Assembly (NCBI GenBank): GCA_009760855.2
Contig: WPIO01000070.1
Location: 417,001-481,000, forward strand
Reading direction: 5' to 3'
Source: Cristatella mucedo
Taxonomy: Eukaryota; Bryozoa; Phylactolaemata; Cristatellidae
Length of the DNA stretch: 64,000 nt
Under the pieces are notes generated by a model, which saw only the letters and a list, made by a program, of their open reading frames with translations, did no database searches and was not told the DNA's origin. Made by a program: the position numbers and the translations under genes. Shown here piece after piece: positions 44,137 through 55,915 of this stretch (its first letter is position 1; each line of letters opens with the position of its first letter).

Positions 44137-44271
44137 CGGAACCGGAGGCAACAAAAGCACCTGCGAGTGGTAGCGACGGCGAAATCGAGCTGCCACAGCT
44201 ACTGCTGCTGCTGCTGGGATGCAAGCACTTCGGCATTTGCGGTGGCGGCAGCCTGGCACCAGCAGCTGGCA
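44137..44271 (-). CDS. Candidate Ser/Pro-rich exon (tentative)
   Basis: A GC-rich, non-repetitive segment bounded on the - strand by an acceptor (taacctgctcgcag at 44272) and a strong donor (TTCCG|GTGAGC). In one frame it reads PAAGARLPPPQMPKCLHP followed by six serines and SISPSLPLAG, the kind of low-complexity sequence found in nuclear receptor A/B domains. Frame choice is not forced: another frame is open too. It could belong to gene B, to another gene, or be chance. The phase does not join directly to the zinc finger I exon. Confidence 0.18.
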
Positions 44272-44489
44272 CTGCGAGCAGGTTATTAGGCAAGTGCACG
44301 CCCAAGGGTCAGCCAGGGGTCAGCAGGCACTGAAGGCGGTCAGCCGAGTCAAGCCAGCATTCCGAGCTAAAGTAGTTAGAGAGGCTAGGCGGCCCCATCT
44401 AGACGTAATGCGGCTAGTGGATGGCTGACAGTGACAGAGCCTGCACAGTGCTGCTCGGACACCTGACACGATGGCCGAAGCCAGCTGGG

Positions 44490-44806
<317 letters not shown>

Positions 44807-45406
44807 CCACAGCTGCCGAGACTATCGATTCAAGCCCTGAAGCTTGTGCCTGACCTCATGAAAGAGGCTACGGCATCTGCAGCGACCGGCCGAACGGCCG
44901 GCCACCTGAAGTGAGTGACTCGACGGACAGCGGCCACCCGCAAGGAGGACGGATGTCGCAGACACCAGCAGGCACTTGGTTCTACGTCGATGATTAAATA
45001 GGTTCGCCTGTCATTGTCAACTGCCCTCCTTGATTGCACTGCACCCCCACTTCGCGCGAGGCAGCGACCAAGAAATGGCCAGTTCGCAGGAGCTGCCGCC
45101 ACTGCCCAGAGTTTGCTATAGCTAGAGCCGCAGACAACGGTAAGGGCAGCAGCAGCAGCAGCAGCCCTTCGAGTCTCTGAGGCTCTGCACTGTATGAGCC
45201 ACTCAGCCACCCACTCATCTCACTCACACCCGACCCCCCCCCCGTGTATTAACCTGCAAAGCGACCAAGCCAATGCCAGCAACTAACTGCATGCCTGTGC
45301 CTCTTCAGCTGCAGCTACGCTTGGCCGCAAAGACCGTGTGTCACGTGTCATCATGGCTGCCGCTGCTGCTCGAGAGAGAGAGAGAGAGAGAGAAGAGTTT
45401 TTTCAG

Positions 45407-45508
45407 CATCTACTCTAAGCTGGTGCATCTACTCTAAGCTGGTGCATCTACTCTAAGCTGGTGCATCTACTCTAAGCTGGTGCATCTACTCTAAGCTGGT
45501 GCATCTTT
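45407..45508. repeat. Minisatellite, 19-bp unit, five copies
   Basis: catctactctaagctggtg repeated without change, preceded by a short GA run. Confidence 0.96.
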
Positions 45509-46411
45509 CAATACTCTGTGGGTAGACAACAGAATGCATCGCCCAAAGCAACAAGAAAGATTTGGCACATTGGATATGAAGTAAAAAGAAAGAGAGAGAG
45601 AGAGAGAGAGAAGTGCGTTCGTTCGATGAAGTAAAAAGAGACGTAAGTAAGTGCATTCGATGAAGCAAAGAGAGTTGAGCCTTCATTCTATGAAGAGATG
45701 ACACATGAAAATGAAACCAGAATGGGTCAGAGTCTGGTGCCATCCGGTACATTATTGTATTATCGTGGATTTGGGCAAGCAAGTAACTGACCTCTCCATG
45801 TGCAAATAAATCTACGCCCCTACCGTTAGCTTCGTCTTTACAAGCAGAAAGCTTCCAAGTTCTATCTGAGACTGCCGAGCTACTGAAATAAGCTCGGTCA
45901 ACCGCATCCAGTACAGCTGCCGTGCTTAAAGTCGGCCGAGTGAGTCCATAACATACGAGAAGTAGGAGGCCTGCAAAGCTTGTTCGCACGTGCTATGCTT
46001 CCGGAACAATGACACATTCCCTATACGGGCTTCCAAGAAACGTGTACACTAGGCACACAAATAGCGGCCTGCTAGATTACAGGAAAAGTACATTTGCCCT
46101 TGGCCACTAACGAGTACCGCAGCACCTGGCAGCTGCTGCCGACGCCAAGCTAGCTGGAACCCGAGCTGGGGTCAGGAGTCCAGGTTTGCTGCAGCTGGGA
46201 TCAGAATGCCAGTGCCGGGGTCAATCGGAAGGTCGATCGGAATCTAACAAAAGGAGTTTCGCGGCTGTCTGTGAGCAGTTGCTGTCAACTATCCATTACG
46301 TCAGGCCTGGTATGGCAATACACAGGAAACTCAACCGCAGGCTAGCCTGCGACAGCCTTGCTCACGAAAGTTATCTCCACATGTGCTAGTAACTGCAGCA
46401 TGCAGGTAACT
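45509..46411. other. No feature recognised
   Basis: A - strand frame at 45486-45989 begins with a signal-peptide-like run (FAGLLLLVCYGLT) but ends in GA-repeat translation; see rejected items. Confidence 0.35.
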
Positions 46412-46478
46412 ATAATAAAAATAATAATAATAAAACACTCGTATTGCACCCTCAGAGATCTAACCCTCTCTCTCTCCC

Positions 46479-46576
<98 letters not shown>

Positions 46577-46607
46577 GGCACTTTCGGTACGGTGTAAAGG
46601 AAGCATG
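46412..46607 (-). mobile_element. LINE-A 3' tail with (CT)n in its hairpin
   Basis: (AAT) complement, cgtattgcaccctcagagat, about 110 bp of CT repeat, then ccaggcactttcggtacggt and aaaggaagcatg. Confidence 0.87.
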
Positions 46608-46611
46608 TCAA

Positions 46612-46768
46612 CCTAGGTCGTAGCCCAGAGGTATGGAGCTGGCTCATGACAAAACAGGTAGTAGGTTCGAGCCATGCAGTGAGCGATCCTTTACTGTCCC
46701 CTGCAAGAGTCAGAGGACAGAGGTCAAGGCTCTTCCGCCAGTACATAGGCTGAGGCGGCTGAATCATC
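46612..46768 (+). mobile_element. SINE-A, variant head
   Basis: aggtcgtagcccagaggtat, B-box gtaggttcgagccatgcagt, body gagcgatcctttactgtccc, 3' end gaggcggctgaatcatcta. Confidence 0.8.
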
Positions 46769-46774
46769 TAACGT

Positions 46775-47127
46775 TTTTTCTCTCTATGGTTAGAGATAAA
46801 AACCATGGCTTTAGCACCCATAAGCACACAAAGGACAACGCACAAGGACCGGGTGAGTGATGTGAGAAAAACGTGCACTTTAAGCGTTTTTCAAATATTG
46901 TCATTGGAAATCATTATGTCAGCCGGAAGTGAGTTCCAGGCTTTGGGAGCATGCGAACTGAAGGCGTGGTATCCAAAGAATTTTGAGGGTAATTCGAGGC
47001 ACAGCTAAACGACTTGAGTCACTAGCCTGTGGTATGATTTCTGGCCTGGTTGGGAAGTAGTTCTGATAGGTAGGCCAAGCAAAAGAATAAAGAGACCTAC
47101 AAGTAAAGTACAAAGCGCAGAAGTAGA
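46775..47127 (-). mobile_element. LINE-A copy, part 1 (interrupted)
   Basis: 3' UTR and RT C-terminal part in - orientation (aagtgagttccaggctttgg), interrupted by a SINE-B and resuming at 47268. Confidence 0.75.
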
Positions 47128-47267
47128 CGGTTTGGCCCAGTGGTACAGATGCTCGCCTCGACCAAGGTGTGGCCGAGGTCGCGGGCTCGAGCCCAGTGGC
47201 ATACGTGAAGCGCCTGCGTAGAGATTAAGTTCTCTTAGGGCGCTACGCAAGTGAATTATATACACAT
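47128..47267 (+). mobile_element. SINE-B nested in LINE-A
   Basis: gtttggcccagtggtacaga, B-box gcgggctcgagccc, agcgcctgcgtagagattaa, gggcgctacgcaagtgaatt, short AT tail. Full length, in opposite orientation to the host LINE. Confidence 0.88.
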
Positions 47268-47850
47268 GCTGCTTGATGATGGGCCAGTGCAGGTCGGCGA
47301 GAAGTGGTTTAATCGGGCAAGTGTGAAGTTCACGGTAGACTAGCCGCCAAGCCACAGAGTTTTGCACCAACAGTAAGTCCTTTATTGCATTTTGGAATGA
47401 CAGGAAGTAGTGAGTCGCAGAAGTTTAGCATGAGATGCTATAATTGCACGGACAAATTTGGATGTGGTATCGCAGTCTACACCGGCACAAATTTTTGTAA
47501 TGTTACGTTGCTGAAAGTAAGCACATGCGACTGTGGAGCTGATGTGGTCGTCTATCGAAAGGTCAATTTAAAGCACCCGGATTTCCAGCACATAGTTTAG
47601 GAGATGCGCCGGCAGAGCCCATTTTAGGGATAGGTTTTCTAATTTCTGAGCCATTCTAGGTTTGCCCATAACTAGTCTGTATGCTTTATTGTCATACAAT
47701 TTGAGAACGTTTGATGCCATCCAGCTGCAAATGTCGGCAGTAAATACTAAAAGAAAGTTAAGAGAGTTTGACGAGCTGGACGGAAAGGAGCCTTGAAGTC
47801 TGGGAGAGATTAAAGCACAAAAGCTGCACAGCCGCATTTCATCGGCATAA
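47268..47850 (-). mobile_element. LINE-A copy, part 2
   Basis: Continues with gggccagtgcaggtcggcga and proceeds to the YADD-downstream region (- strand DICSWMASNVLKLYDNKAYRL). Broken frames. Confidence 0.8.
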
Positions 47851-49264
47851 TAATAATAATATTAATGCACTTGATTAAGCGCCCTCAGAGAACTGAATCT
47901 CTCTCTGGGCGCTTTACATTTGCAGCAAAGGGAATTGCAATTGAATGGTGAGTAAAATCATGCTTGATACACAAACAAAATAAATAACATGGTTAGGGGT
48001 GACATGCACAGGATCAGCATGCAAATGTGGTTAGTGGCAGCATGCACAGTGTCAGCACGCATAAGCACATCAAGGACGAATCACAGGGACCCACTCAATG
48101 CTATTCTAAATAGGTGTTTTTAAATTCTTTTTAAATGTGGTCAGGTCAGGGGATGTTCTGACGCAAGTCGGGAGGGAGTTCCAGGCTTGACAATGAATGC
48201 CCAGATTTCGCTCGGAAATTAGAGCGGCAAGAGTGGGCGGCAAGAGTGGGCGTACACTTTGTGAACCGGAAGTGGACCGAGAAGGGAGAGTTGCTGTTCT
48301 TCGGAAGCTCCTCGAATGGTTGTTGCTATTTGACTTCAATGCTCCGGAGTCTCCCACTGAGATGGGACCTAGACCATTTATTACATTGCAGTGCTATTGA
48401 TGTCCACGCGAGGAAAAAGGCGTTCGGTAACGGCTTAGTAATCAATAGTATCAAATGTTGCTAAACGTATAAGCAAATATGCAGAGACACTCTACCTAAG
48501 TCTGCATTCCTGAGAAAGTCGTTAAACACCAAAAGCAAAGTCGAGAGACAGGGCAGAAGTCGCTTGAGTTCTCCTGGTCCAGTGTTGCCTTCTAAATGAG
48601 CAAATGGCCAAACAATTCTCCTTTTGAAAGGAGCAGGGACAAGACCAGAGGCTGAGGACATTTAATCTTATTAATGCATGGCAGCAGCAGATTCATGCAT
48701 CGCAGAAAAAGAAAAATGGGTCAAGTGGATCTAGAGGGGAAGCAGTCTTCTTAGATTGAGAGATGAACTTGAAGATGCGATCTCTAGTGGCAGGCTTGAA
48801 TGTAGACGTTAAGGTTAAGGTTAAGGTTAAACCCCCAAGCAATTGAGGCAGATGAGTTCAGTGTGGCTGATACTGAGGGACAGGAGTTCAGTTGGGATAT
48901 TGTTACATTAGGGATGGACTCTCTGACCTCATCTATCTTGCTGACAGCAAAGCTAGAGAAGCGATATGCTAGATCACCACATAGGTAAGGTGCTAACTTG
49001 GGAGCCATTAAGAAGATGGTTGATGGCCAACAGTAGTGATATTGGATTTTGAATCTGTGATTCAACCATGTTAGATAAGGTAGATTGTTACGAGCTGCAG
49101 AATTTTGCGCATGCCTGTCGAAATATAGCCAGTTCTGATCTTGTGCATGGTTTCTCAAGCTTTTGCTTTGTAGGCCGAGCTAGTTCAATGTCTGTGGTAA
49201 ACCATTGGCAATTGACAAGATCAGGTAGTCCATCCCTAAGATGGTAGCACCCTCCGAATTCATG
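47851..49264 (-). mobile_element. LINE-A copy with upstream linker, internally rearranged
   Basis: 3' hairpin and UTR at 47851-48187, then an unrelated insert with a tandem gcaagagtgggcg, then from about 48346 the RT N-terminal part (FNDFLRNADLGRVSLHI; PAPFKRRIVWPF). From 48800 to 49260 it carries the region between endonuclease and RT (LARPTKQKLEKPCTRSELA; YRFSSFAVSKIDEVRESIP). This is the only copy here that reaches so far upstream. A deletion removed the RT catalytic core. Confidence 0.78.
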
Positions 49265-50116
49265 TCCCTCAATTCCATCCAGCACCTCAATGTCTACATT
49301 CAAGGAAGTCAATAGCGACCTTGTCCTGAAGTTTATGTCCCAATCTATGAAGACACCTAGTCCTGTGGATCACATTCCCACTGTCCTGCTTCTACGATGT
49401 ATTGATCTGCTGCTGCCATGCATAACTGACATCATAAATATGTTATTAGCCTCAGGTCATGACCCAGCACCTTTCAAAAAGGCTGTAGTCAGGCTACTAC
49501 TCGAGAAAGCAACACTAAACCAAGAGATTTTGAGCATATTTCGCGAAGTATCCCTTCTACCATTCCTATTAAAGACACTGGAGCAAGTCGTGGAAGATAC
49601 GTTAAACTCATATATTGAAACTTCAAACCTTGCTAGTAAGTTCCAGTTTGGTTTAAGAGCTAATTACTCCTCAGAGTCAGCATTGCTTCGGGTGTATAAC
49701 AACCTATTCAGTAATGCAGACTTAGGTACAGTGTCTCTGCTTGTTTTGTTCGATCTTTCGGTAGCTTTTGATACTATCGATTGCCAAGTCCTTTTTGAAT
49801 GCCTCTAATCTCGCCTGGGCATTACTGGCACTGCACTGCAATGGTTCAGGTCCTATCTCAGTGGGAGACTCCATCAGAGTACTGATGTGAATGGACAAGG
49901 ATCATCTGAGGAACCTCTGGAGTACGGTGTACCTCAGGGCTCTGTGCTTAGTCCTGTTCTTTTCACGGTTTACACTCTCCCTCAGGCCGATGTGAGTGCT
50001 AAGCACAATCTAGGCTTTCACTTCTATGCAGATGACACTCGGTTTTACCCTTGCTTTGATCCCTCCCAGCCCTCCAGCACGTCGAATTCTCTCAACTCCC
50101 TTGCTGCATGTATTGA

Positions 50117-50206
50117 TAATAATAATAATAATAATACACTTGATAATGCACCCTCAGAGAACTCAATCTTTTCCTAGGTGACTCTTTTAATTTTTTGCTA
50201 CAAAGG
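50117..50206 (-). mobile_element. LINE-A 3' tail nested in LINE-A
   Basis: (AAT)n, cacttgataatgcaccctca, hairpin, ttttgctacaaag. It splits the host between ATTGAT and GATGACATC, leaving gat on both sides. Confidence 0.87.
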
Positions 50207-50627
50207 ATGACATCTGCACATGCATGACAGCAAACGTTCTTAAATTAAATGATGATAAAACTAACTTAATAGTTATGGGCAAACCAAGTGTGATTCAGAA
50301 ACTGGAAAAGCTAACGCTCAAAATCGGCTCTGCCAGCATATATCCTGTTGAATCTGCAGGAAATCTAGGTGTCATGTTCCAAAGTGACCTTTCATTAGAC
50401 GACCAAATCAGCCCCACAATCAAGTCGGTCAGATTTCAGCTACACAGCATTGCTAAAATTCAGGCTTGTTTAGACAGGGATACCACATCTAAAATGGTCC
50501 ATGCATTGTGACATCACATCTTAACTTCTGCAGCTCACTGCTTGCTCGTCTGCCAGCATGTGTAATCAGGCACTTACAGCTGGTGCAAAACTCTGCAGCT
50601 AGGCTTGTCTGTGGTGAGCATCGCAGA

Positions 50628-50692
50628 AGGGAGAGAGAGGAGGTTGTTAAATTTTTTTAAATTAAATTTAAAATTTTTAGTTGTTAAATATC
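50628..50692. other. AT-rich insertion in LINE-A
   Basis: agggagagagaggagg followed by ttaaatttttttaaattaaa-type sequence, absent from other copies at this point (between catcgcag and cacttctcgcc). Origin unknown. Confidence 0.7.
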
Positions 50693-51570
50693 GCCACTTC
50701 TCGCCGACCTGCACCGGCACTCAGTCAAGCAACGCATCGACTTCACGGTTTTGTCACTCACTTTTAGGTTCTTTCATTTTTTAGCTCCAGCCTATCTATC
50801 AGATCTACTGCCCCACCAGCCTAAGCATCGTACCACTTGCTTTTCGGAATCCAACTGTTTACCAATACCGCGTACAAATTTCAAATCCTTCGGAAACCGT
50901 GCCTTTAGTTCATATGCTCCTAAAGCTTGGAACTCACTCCCGACTTCCACCACGACATCTCCTGACTTAACCACATTAAAAAAGAAACTAAAAATGCATC
51001 TATTTATGACAGCATTTAATGGGTCCCTTTGATACGTCTTTGTGTGCTTCTGCGTGCTGACTCGGTGCACGCTGCCACTAACCATACTTGCATGCTGACC
51101 CTGTGCATGTCACCCCTAACCATTTTATACTTGTTGCCATTGAGCATGCTACCCCTATCCATTCGATCGTGCTTCCTTTCTGCAAATGTAAAGTGCCTAG
51201 AGACAGATTAAGTTATTCGAGGGTGCTATATCAAATGTGTTATTGTTACTATTACTATTGTTATCCGGGCGGTATATAGTGTATTTAGTCAGAAGAGCAA
51301 ACTGATCCCGAACGTTGGTTGTGACACTCCAAAGTGAGGAGAGGACAGCAGGAGGATTGAGCAGCAGGATATTATCGTTGGGAAGGCAGCAATGTCAAGG
51401 GTCTTACAGTTTCGAGATTCGCATCAGATGGTCATGGATATTGGGAAGGGCACAGAATGCAGACTAAGTGCGAGATCTACATTTTCTCAGATTACAGAGT
51501 TTGGTAATAACTGAAGGCGGTTGCGTACACTCGTGACAGAATACCTGATTGAGTCTGCGACCTTCGTTGT

Positions 51571-51780
<210 letters not shown>

Positions 51781-52462
51781 TGTGAAAAGGAAGTGATTGG
51801 GGTCGTGCTCATGAGCCATAAGAGAAAATGAGTTCTGGTCACCGAAGGAAGGTGCACTAATCTAGACTAGGTTACGAAAACGCATTGACCACGTTTGGCA
51901 ATCGTACTTTTGTCTCAGCAAGCCTCGATTTTGGCCATGCTTCTCTCTAGAAAGTAAGCCGACTTGGTGGCAGAGGCATTCTGTTCATATCCGATGACAA
52001 ATTGTTTTTGAACAGTGGGTGTTGAGACAGACCAATATCGAGTGCGAGGTCTTCCAACTTTAGAGTGACACTACACTTGTCGTCCATAACCATTTGGTTG
52101 TTCTATCTCTGCTCTGCTTCATGAAGAAGATGCAGCCATCAAAGTGTGAATGCCGTCGATGCTGGCAGCAAGGGAGGTAAGCCATTCCGGATGCAGAGCA
52201 AGGCTCAGAGTGATATCAACAGCACGGAGCTTCCTGGTAAATTATAGATTAGAAGAAAAGTAAATAACCATACTAGTTGTCAGCGATGGCCAACAATTTA
52301 GGTGTTTCTAGCCTTCCAGCCTCAGTCTGCTTGGCAGTGTTGGTGTTTTATAATGAATGTATTTTGAAGCAAGACTTCAGCTGTCATAGCGAAAATGAAA
52401 TGCACATATACGAGCCTGCACAAATGCAACGATCATCTGACCTCAGGGTACACAGTAGACAC
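51781..52462. other. No feature recognised
   Basis: A 118-codon frame from 52277 runs into a LINE; its first part has no domain. Confidence 0.35.
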
Positions 52463-53960
52463 ACCTTGCTAGTAAGTTCCAGTCTGGCTTTAGAGCTAAT
52501 CACTCCACAGAGTCAGCATTGCTTCGGGTATACAACGACCTACTTAGGAATGCAGACATGGGTAGAGTGTCTCTGCTTGTTTTGCTTGATCTTTCGGCAG
52601 CTTTTGATACCATCGATCACAAAGTTCTTCTAGAGCGCCTCTCATCTCGCCTGGGCATCACTGGCACTGCTCTGCAGTGGTTCAGGTCCTATCTCAGTGG
52701 CCGACTCCAGAGTATTGACGTGAATGGACAAAGATCATCTGAAGTACCTCTGAAATATGGAGTACCTCAGGGCTCCGTGCTAGGTCCGGTTCTTTTCACG
52801 GTTTATACTCTGCCTCTTGCTGATGTGATTGCCAAGCACAATCTAGGCTTTCACTTCTATGCGGATGACACTCAGTTGTACCTTTGCTTTGATCCCTCAC
52901 AACCTTCGAGCACCTCAAATTCTCTCAACTCACTAGCTGCATGCATTGATGACATCCGCACATGGATGGCAGCACATTTTTCTAAAACTTAACTATGACA
53001 AAACTAACTTACTAGTTATGGGCAAACCCAGTGTGATCCAGATATTGGACAGGCTGACTCTCAAAATTGGCTCTGCCAGCATATCTCCAGTTGAATCAGC
53101 TCGAAATCTAGGTGTCATATTCCAAAGCGACCTCTCGTTACACGACCATATCAGCTCCACGGTCAAATCCGTCTATTTTCAGCTGCATAACATTGCTAAA
53201 ATTCGGGCTTGTTTAAATAAGGATACCACGTCCAAGTTGATCCATGCATTCGTGACATCCCGTCTCGACTTCTGCAACTCACTGCTTACTGGCCTACCAG
53301 CATGTGCGATCAGGCGATTGCAGCTGGTGCAAAACTCGGCAGCTAGACTTGTCTGCCCTGAGCGTCGCAGTTGCCAAATTACCCCATTTCTCGTTGACCT
53401 GCACTGGCTACCAGTCAAGCAACGGATTGACTTCAAGGTTTTGTCGCTCACTTTTAGGTCCCTTCATTCTATGGCTCCAGCCTATCTGTCAGATATACTA
53501 CCCCATCAGGCCAAGCATCGTACCACCGGCTTTTCGGAATCCAACAGTCTACAAATACCTCGTACAAACCTTAAATCCTTTGGAGACCGTGCATTTAGTT
53601 CGTATGCTCCCAATGCCTGGAACTCCCTCCCGACCTGCGTCAGAACATCCCCTGACCTGACCACATTTAAAAGGAACCTAAAAACACATCTATTTAGGAC
53701 AGCATTTAGTGAGTCCCTGCGATTCGTCCTTGATGTGCTTATGTGTGCTGACACTGTGCATGCTGCCACTAACCACATTTGCATGCTGACCCTGTGCATG
53801 TCACCCCTAACCATTTTATTCATTTTGTTTGTTTTTCAAGCATGATTTTACTTACCATTCAATTGCATTTCACTTTACAGCAAATGTTAAAGTGCCTAGA
53901 AAGAGATTAAGTTCTCTGAGGGCGCTTTATCAAGTACATTATTATTATTATTATTATCAT
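52463..53960 (+). mobile_element. LINE-A copy, best preserved RT to 3' end
   Basis: 5' truncated at the LASKFQSGF equivalent. The frame at 52519-52992 carries LVLLDLSAAFDTIDHKVLL, YGVPQGSVLGPVLF and GFHFYADDTQLYLCF. A short insertion near 52980 shifts to a second frame of 299 codons that runs through HWLPVKQRIDFKVLSL to the natural end KRNLKTHLFRTAF. 3' UTR, hairpin and ATT tail follow at 53870-53960. Apart from that frameshift the RT C-terminal half looks intact, suggesting recent activity of the family. Confidence 0.94.
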
Positions 53961-54049
53961 ATCTGACGACCCCCCCAACCCCCCCCCCCCGCCCCACTGA
54001 TAACCAGTGGAAAGTTGACCTTGATAGCAATTTCAGAATTATACTAATT

Positions 54050-54207
54050 AATAAAATTTCATTTGTTTAGCACCATAATAGAACAATCTTTATTCAGGTG
54101 CTTCACAAATGCCATGGGGCTCGAGCCCACCACCATCCTGTCATCAAATACATTCACCTAATTCGCGGTCGGAACGAGCACTTTAACCACGGGCCACACC
54201 AGAACTA
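54050..54207 (-). mobile_element. SINE-B, insertion-bearing subfamily
   Basis: atttcatttgtttagcacca, ggtgcttcacaaatgccatg, gggctcgagcccacc, the extra tcatcaaatacattcac segment, then acgagcactttaaccacggg. Confidence 0.82.
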
Positions 54208-54427
54208 GGCTTACACTCGGTGTGTAGATCTTAGAATGTCGAGCCTGCAAAAGGAAGGTGTTGCCAGGTCCCGACAGTATGCCCATAAGGTCCAACAGTA
54301 TACCATGAAAGCACGAAGTATTCCTTGTACCGTCTGATGCTTATTCTCGCGAGAGAAGATACAACTCTTTAAAGTGACCAATGTTTTGGCGGTTAGCATT
54401 TGCGTAATGCTATTTGGTGCGGTTGCT

Positions 54428-54825
54428 ATAAAAGAAAACAAACTTAAATCCTTTGGAGACCGTGCATTTAGTTCATACGCTCCCAAAGCCTGGAACTCCC
54501 TCCCGACCTGCGTCAAAACATCACCTGACCTGACCACATTTAAAAGGAACCTAAAAACACACCTATTTAGGACAGCATTTAGTGGGTCCCTGTGATTCGT
54601 CTTTGATGTGCTTATGCGTGCTGACACTGTGCATGCTGCCACTAACCACATTTGCATGCTGACCTGTCACCCCTAACCATATTATTCATCTCGTTTGTTT
54701 TTCAAGCATGATTTTACTTACCATTCAATTACATTTCACTTTACAGCAAATGTAAAGCGCCTAGAGAGAGATTGAGTTCTCTGAGGGCGCTTTATCAAGT
54801 GAATTATTATTATTATTATTATTAA
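54428..54825 (+). mobile_element. LINE-A, last 400 bp
   Basis: Starts at ttaaatcctttggagaccgt, open to ...HLFRTAFSGSL, then 3' UTR, hairpin agcgcctagagagagattga and ATT tail. Very close to the 52.5 kb copy. Confidence 0.92.
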
Positions 54826-55137
54826 ACTGGGCCAATCCAGCTGCTCCCCCCCCCCGAGCGTTCCTTGGCTCAGGCAGCCGTGAGGTGCTGGAATCCTGGG
54901 AGCCGAGAAACGTGGAATCCTGGGAGCCAAGGAACGAGCTAGTCTGGAACACTTTTTTCCGAACTTCGATCGTACGAAAATTCGAGCTCCCGAACATTTG
55001 ATCTCAGTCTCGCCGAGAAGCAGAACAGTCGGGCCGACGGCAAGTTTTTGGAGAGGCGGAAGGAGAGGCCGTGATCACGTGCTCTGCTCACTCGCAATCA
55101 GCGGCTGCCTATCTGCCTAGGAGCACTGTCTGCTTAC

Positions 55138-55170
55138 CAGCCAGCGCTCGGGCATCGAGGCGGCGGCCAT
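55138..55170 (-). CDS. Candidate first coding exon on - strand (gene B?)
   Basis: On the - strand ATG in a good context (gcgagATGG) opens MAAASMPERWL and meets a strong donor CTG|GTAAGC at 55138-55137, phase 0. The same frame is open upstream to an earlier ATG at 55341, which would add a poly-Ser run and about 57 residues. The setting is GC- and CpG-rich, as expected for a 5' end. Phase 0 would join the finger I exon through the alternative acceptor at 29262 (giving ...ERWL then PGGGSSTTT), but not through the better acceptor at 29281. No similarity evidence. Confidence 0.25.
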
Positions 55171-55171
55171 C

Positions 55172-55202
<31 letters not shown>

Positions 55203-55439
55203 CGGAACGGAGCCACCGGTGCACCGGCCAGCGTAGCAGCCCGTTGCGCCGGCTCTGCCTTGTTAGTCTCGGCTTCACACTGGCAGCCGGTAGCCAACAA
55301 CGGGGCCATTGTTCTGCATTGTTCGGCCGGCCAGTTTCCATTGTCGAGTACGGAGCTACGTTCTCGCCTGATCTCGGGCCTTGATCCGAACAGGACTTGA
55401 TCCCCGAGACGTGTTAGCTGCTGCCACCGCCGCCCGCAG

Positions 55440-55470
55440 CAGGGGGGTGGGGGGTAAGGGGTGGGGGACG
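55440..55470 (+). promoter_or_regulatory. Possible G-quadruplex
   Basis: Four closely spaced runs of four or more G (gggggg, gggggg, gggg, ggggg) separated by 1-3 bases, in a CpG-rich region upstream of the candidate start exon on the - strand. A regulatory role is inferred only. Confidence 0.4.
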
Positions 55471-55796
55471 CCAGCGAGAGGCACCTGCGAAGGGCAGAGC
55501 TATCTGACCAGCTGCCTCTCAGCGAGCCAGCGAGCACAGCTCGGGGGGGGGGAGGGGGAGCCAAATTGCTGGCAGCTCACTCTTGTGTGACGTCAAACCT
55601 CGGACGCCCGAAGGACAATCGGAGCATAGGACATAGGACAATCAGAACAAACCTACCCGCATCGAATTAGTACTTCACTGCCGTCGAGCGTTGGATAGTC
55701 GACAGCTCGAATTTCAATGGAAGTGTGGGATGGGTTAGGCTGCGAATATTTCTCAATATAATGATATAATGCAGGCTCTGCACCCACCATTTGGAC

Positions 55797-55824
55797 GGAG
55801 AGAGAGAGGAGAGAGAGAGAGAGA

Positions 55825-55912
<88 letters not shown>
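55797..55912. repeat. Compound (GA)n-(GT)n microsatellite
   Basis: About 80 bp of GA followed by about 32 bp of GT. Confidence 0.97.

Positions 55913-55915
<3 letters not shown>

Larger units (their letters stand above)
49265..51265 (+). mobile_element. LINE-A copy, longest RT region
   Basis: From STFKEVNSDLVLKFMSQSMK through PVDHIPTVLLLRCIDLLLP, FKKAVVRLLLEKATLNQE, the LVLFDLSVAFDTIDCQVLF block, a stop near 49808, YGVPQGSVLSPVLF, GFHFYADDTRFYPCF (YADD kept), then two insertions (50117-50206 and 50628-50692), the C-terminal part, 3' UTR and an ATT-like tail. It is more diverged from the 24.6 kb and 52.5 kb copies than they are from each other. Confidence 0.9.

Noticed and set aside
45486-45989. 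167-codon - strand frame with signal-peptide-like start
   Set aside because: Runs through a GA microsatellite (SLSLSLS) and has no recognisable domain.
48806-48832. Interstitial telomere-like GGTTAA repeat
   Set aside because: Only about four units, not TTAGGG, and located inside a LINE-A copy.
49290-49808. 172-codon frame as a host gene
   Set aside because: N-terminal RT region of LINE-A with the FDLSVAFDTIDC block.
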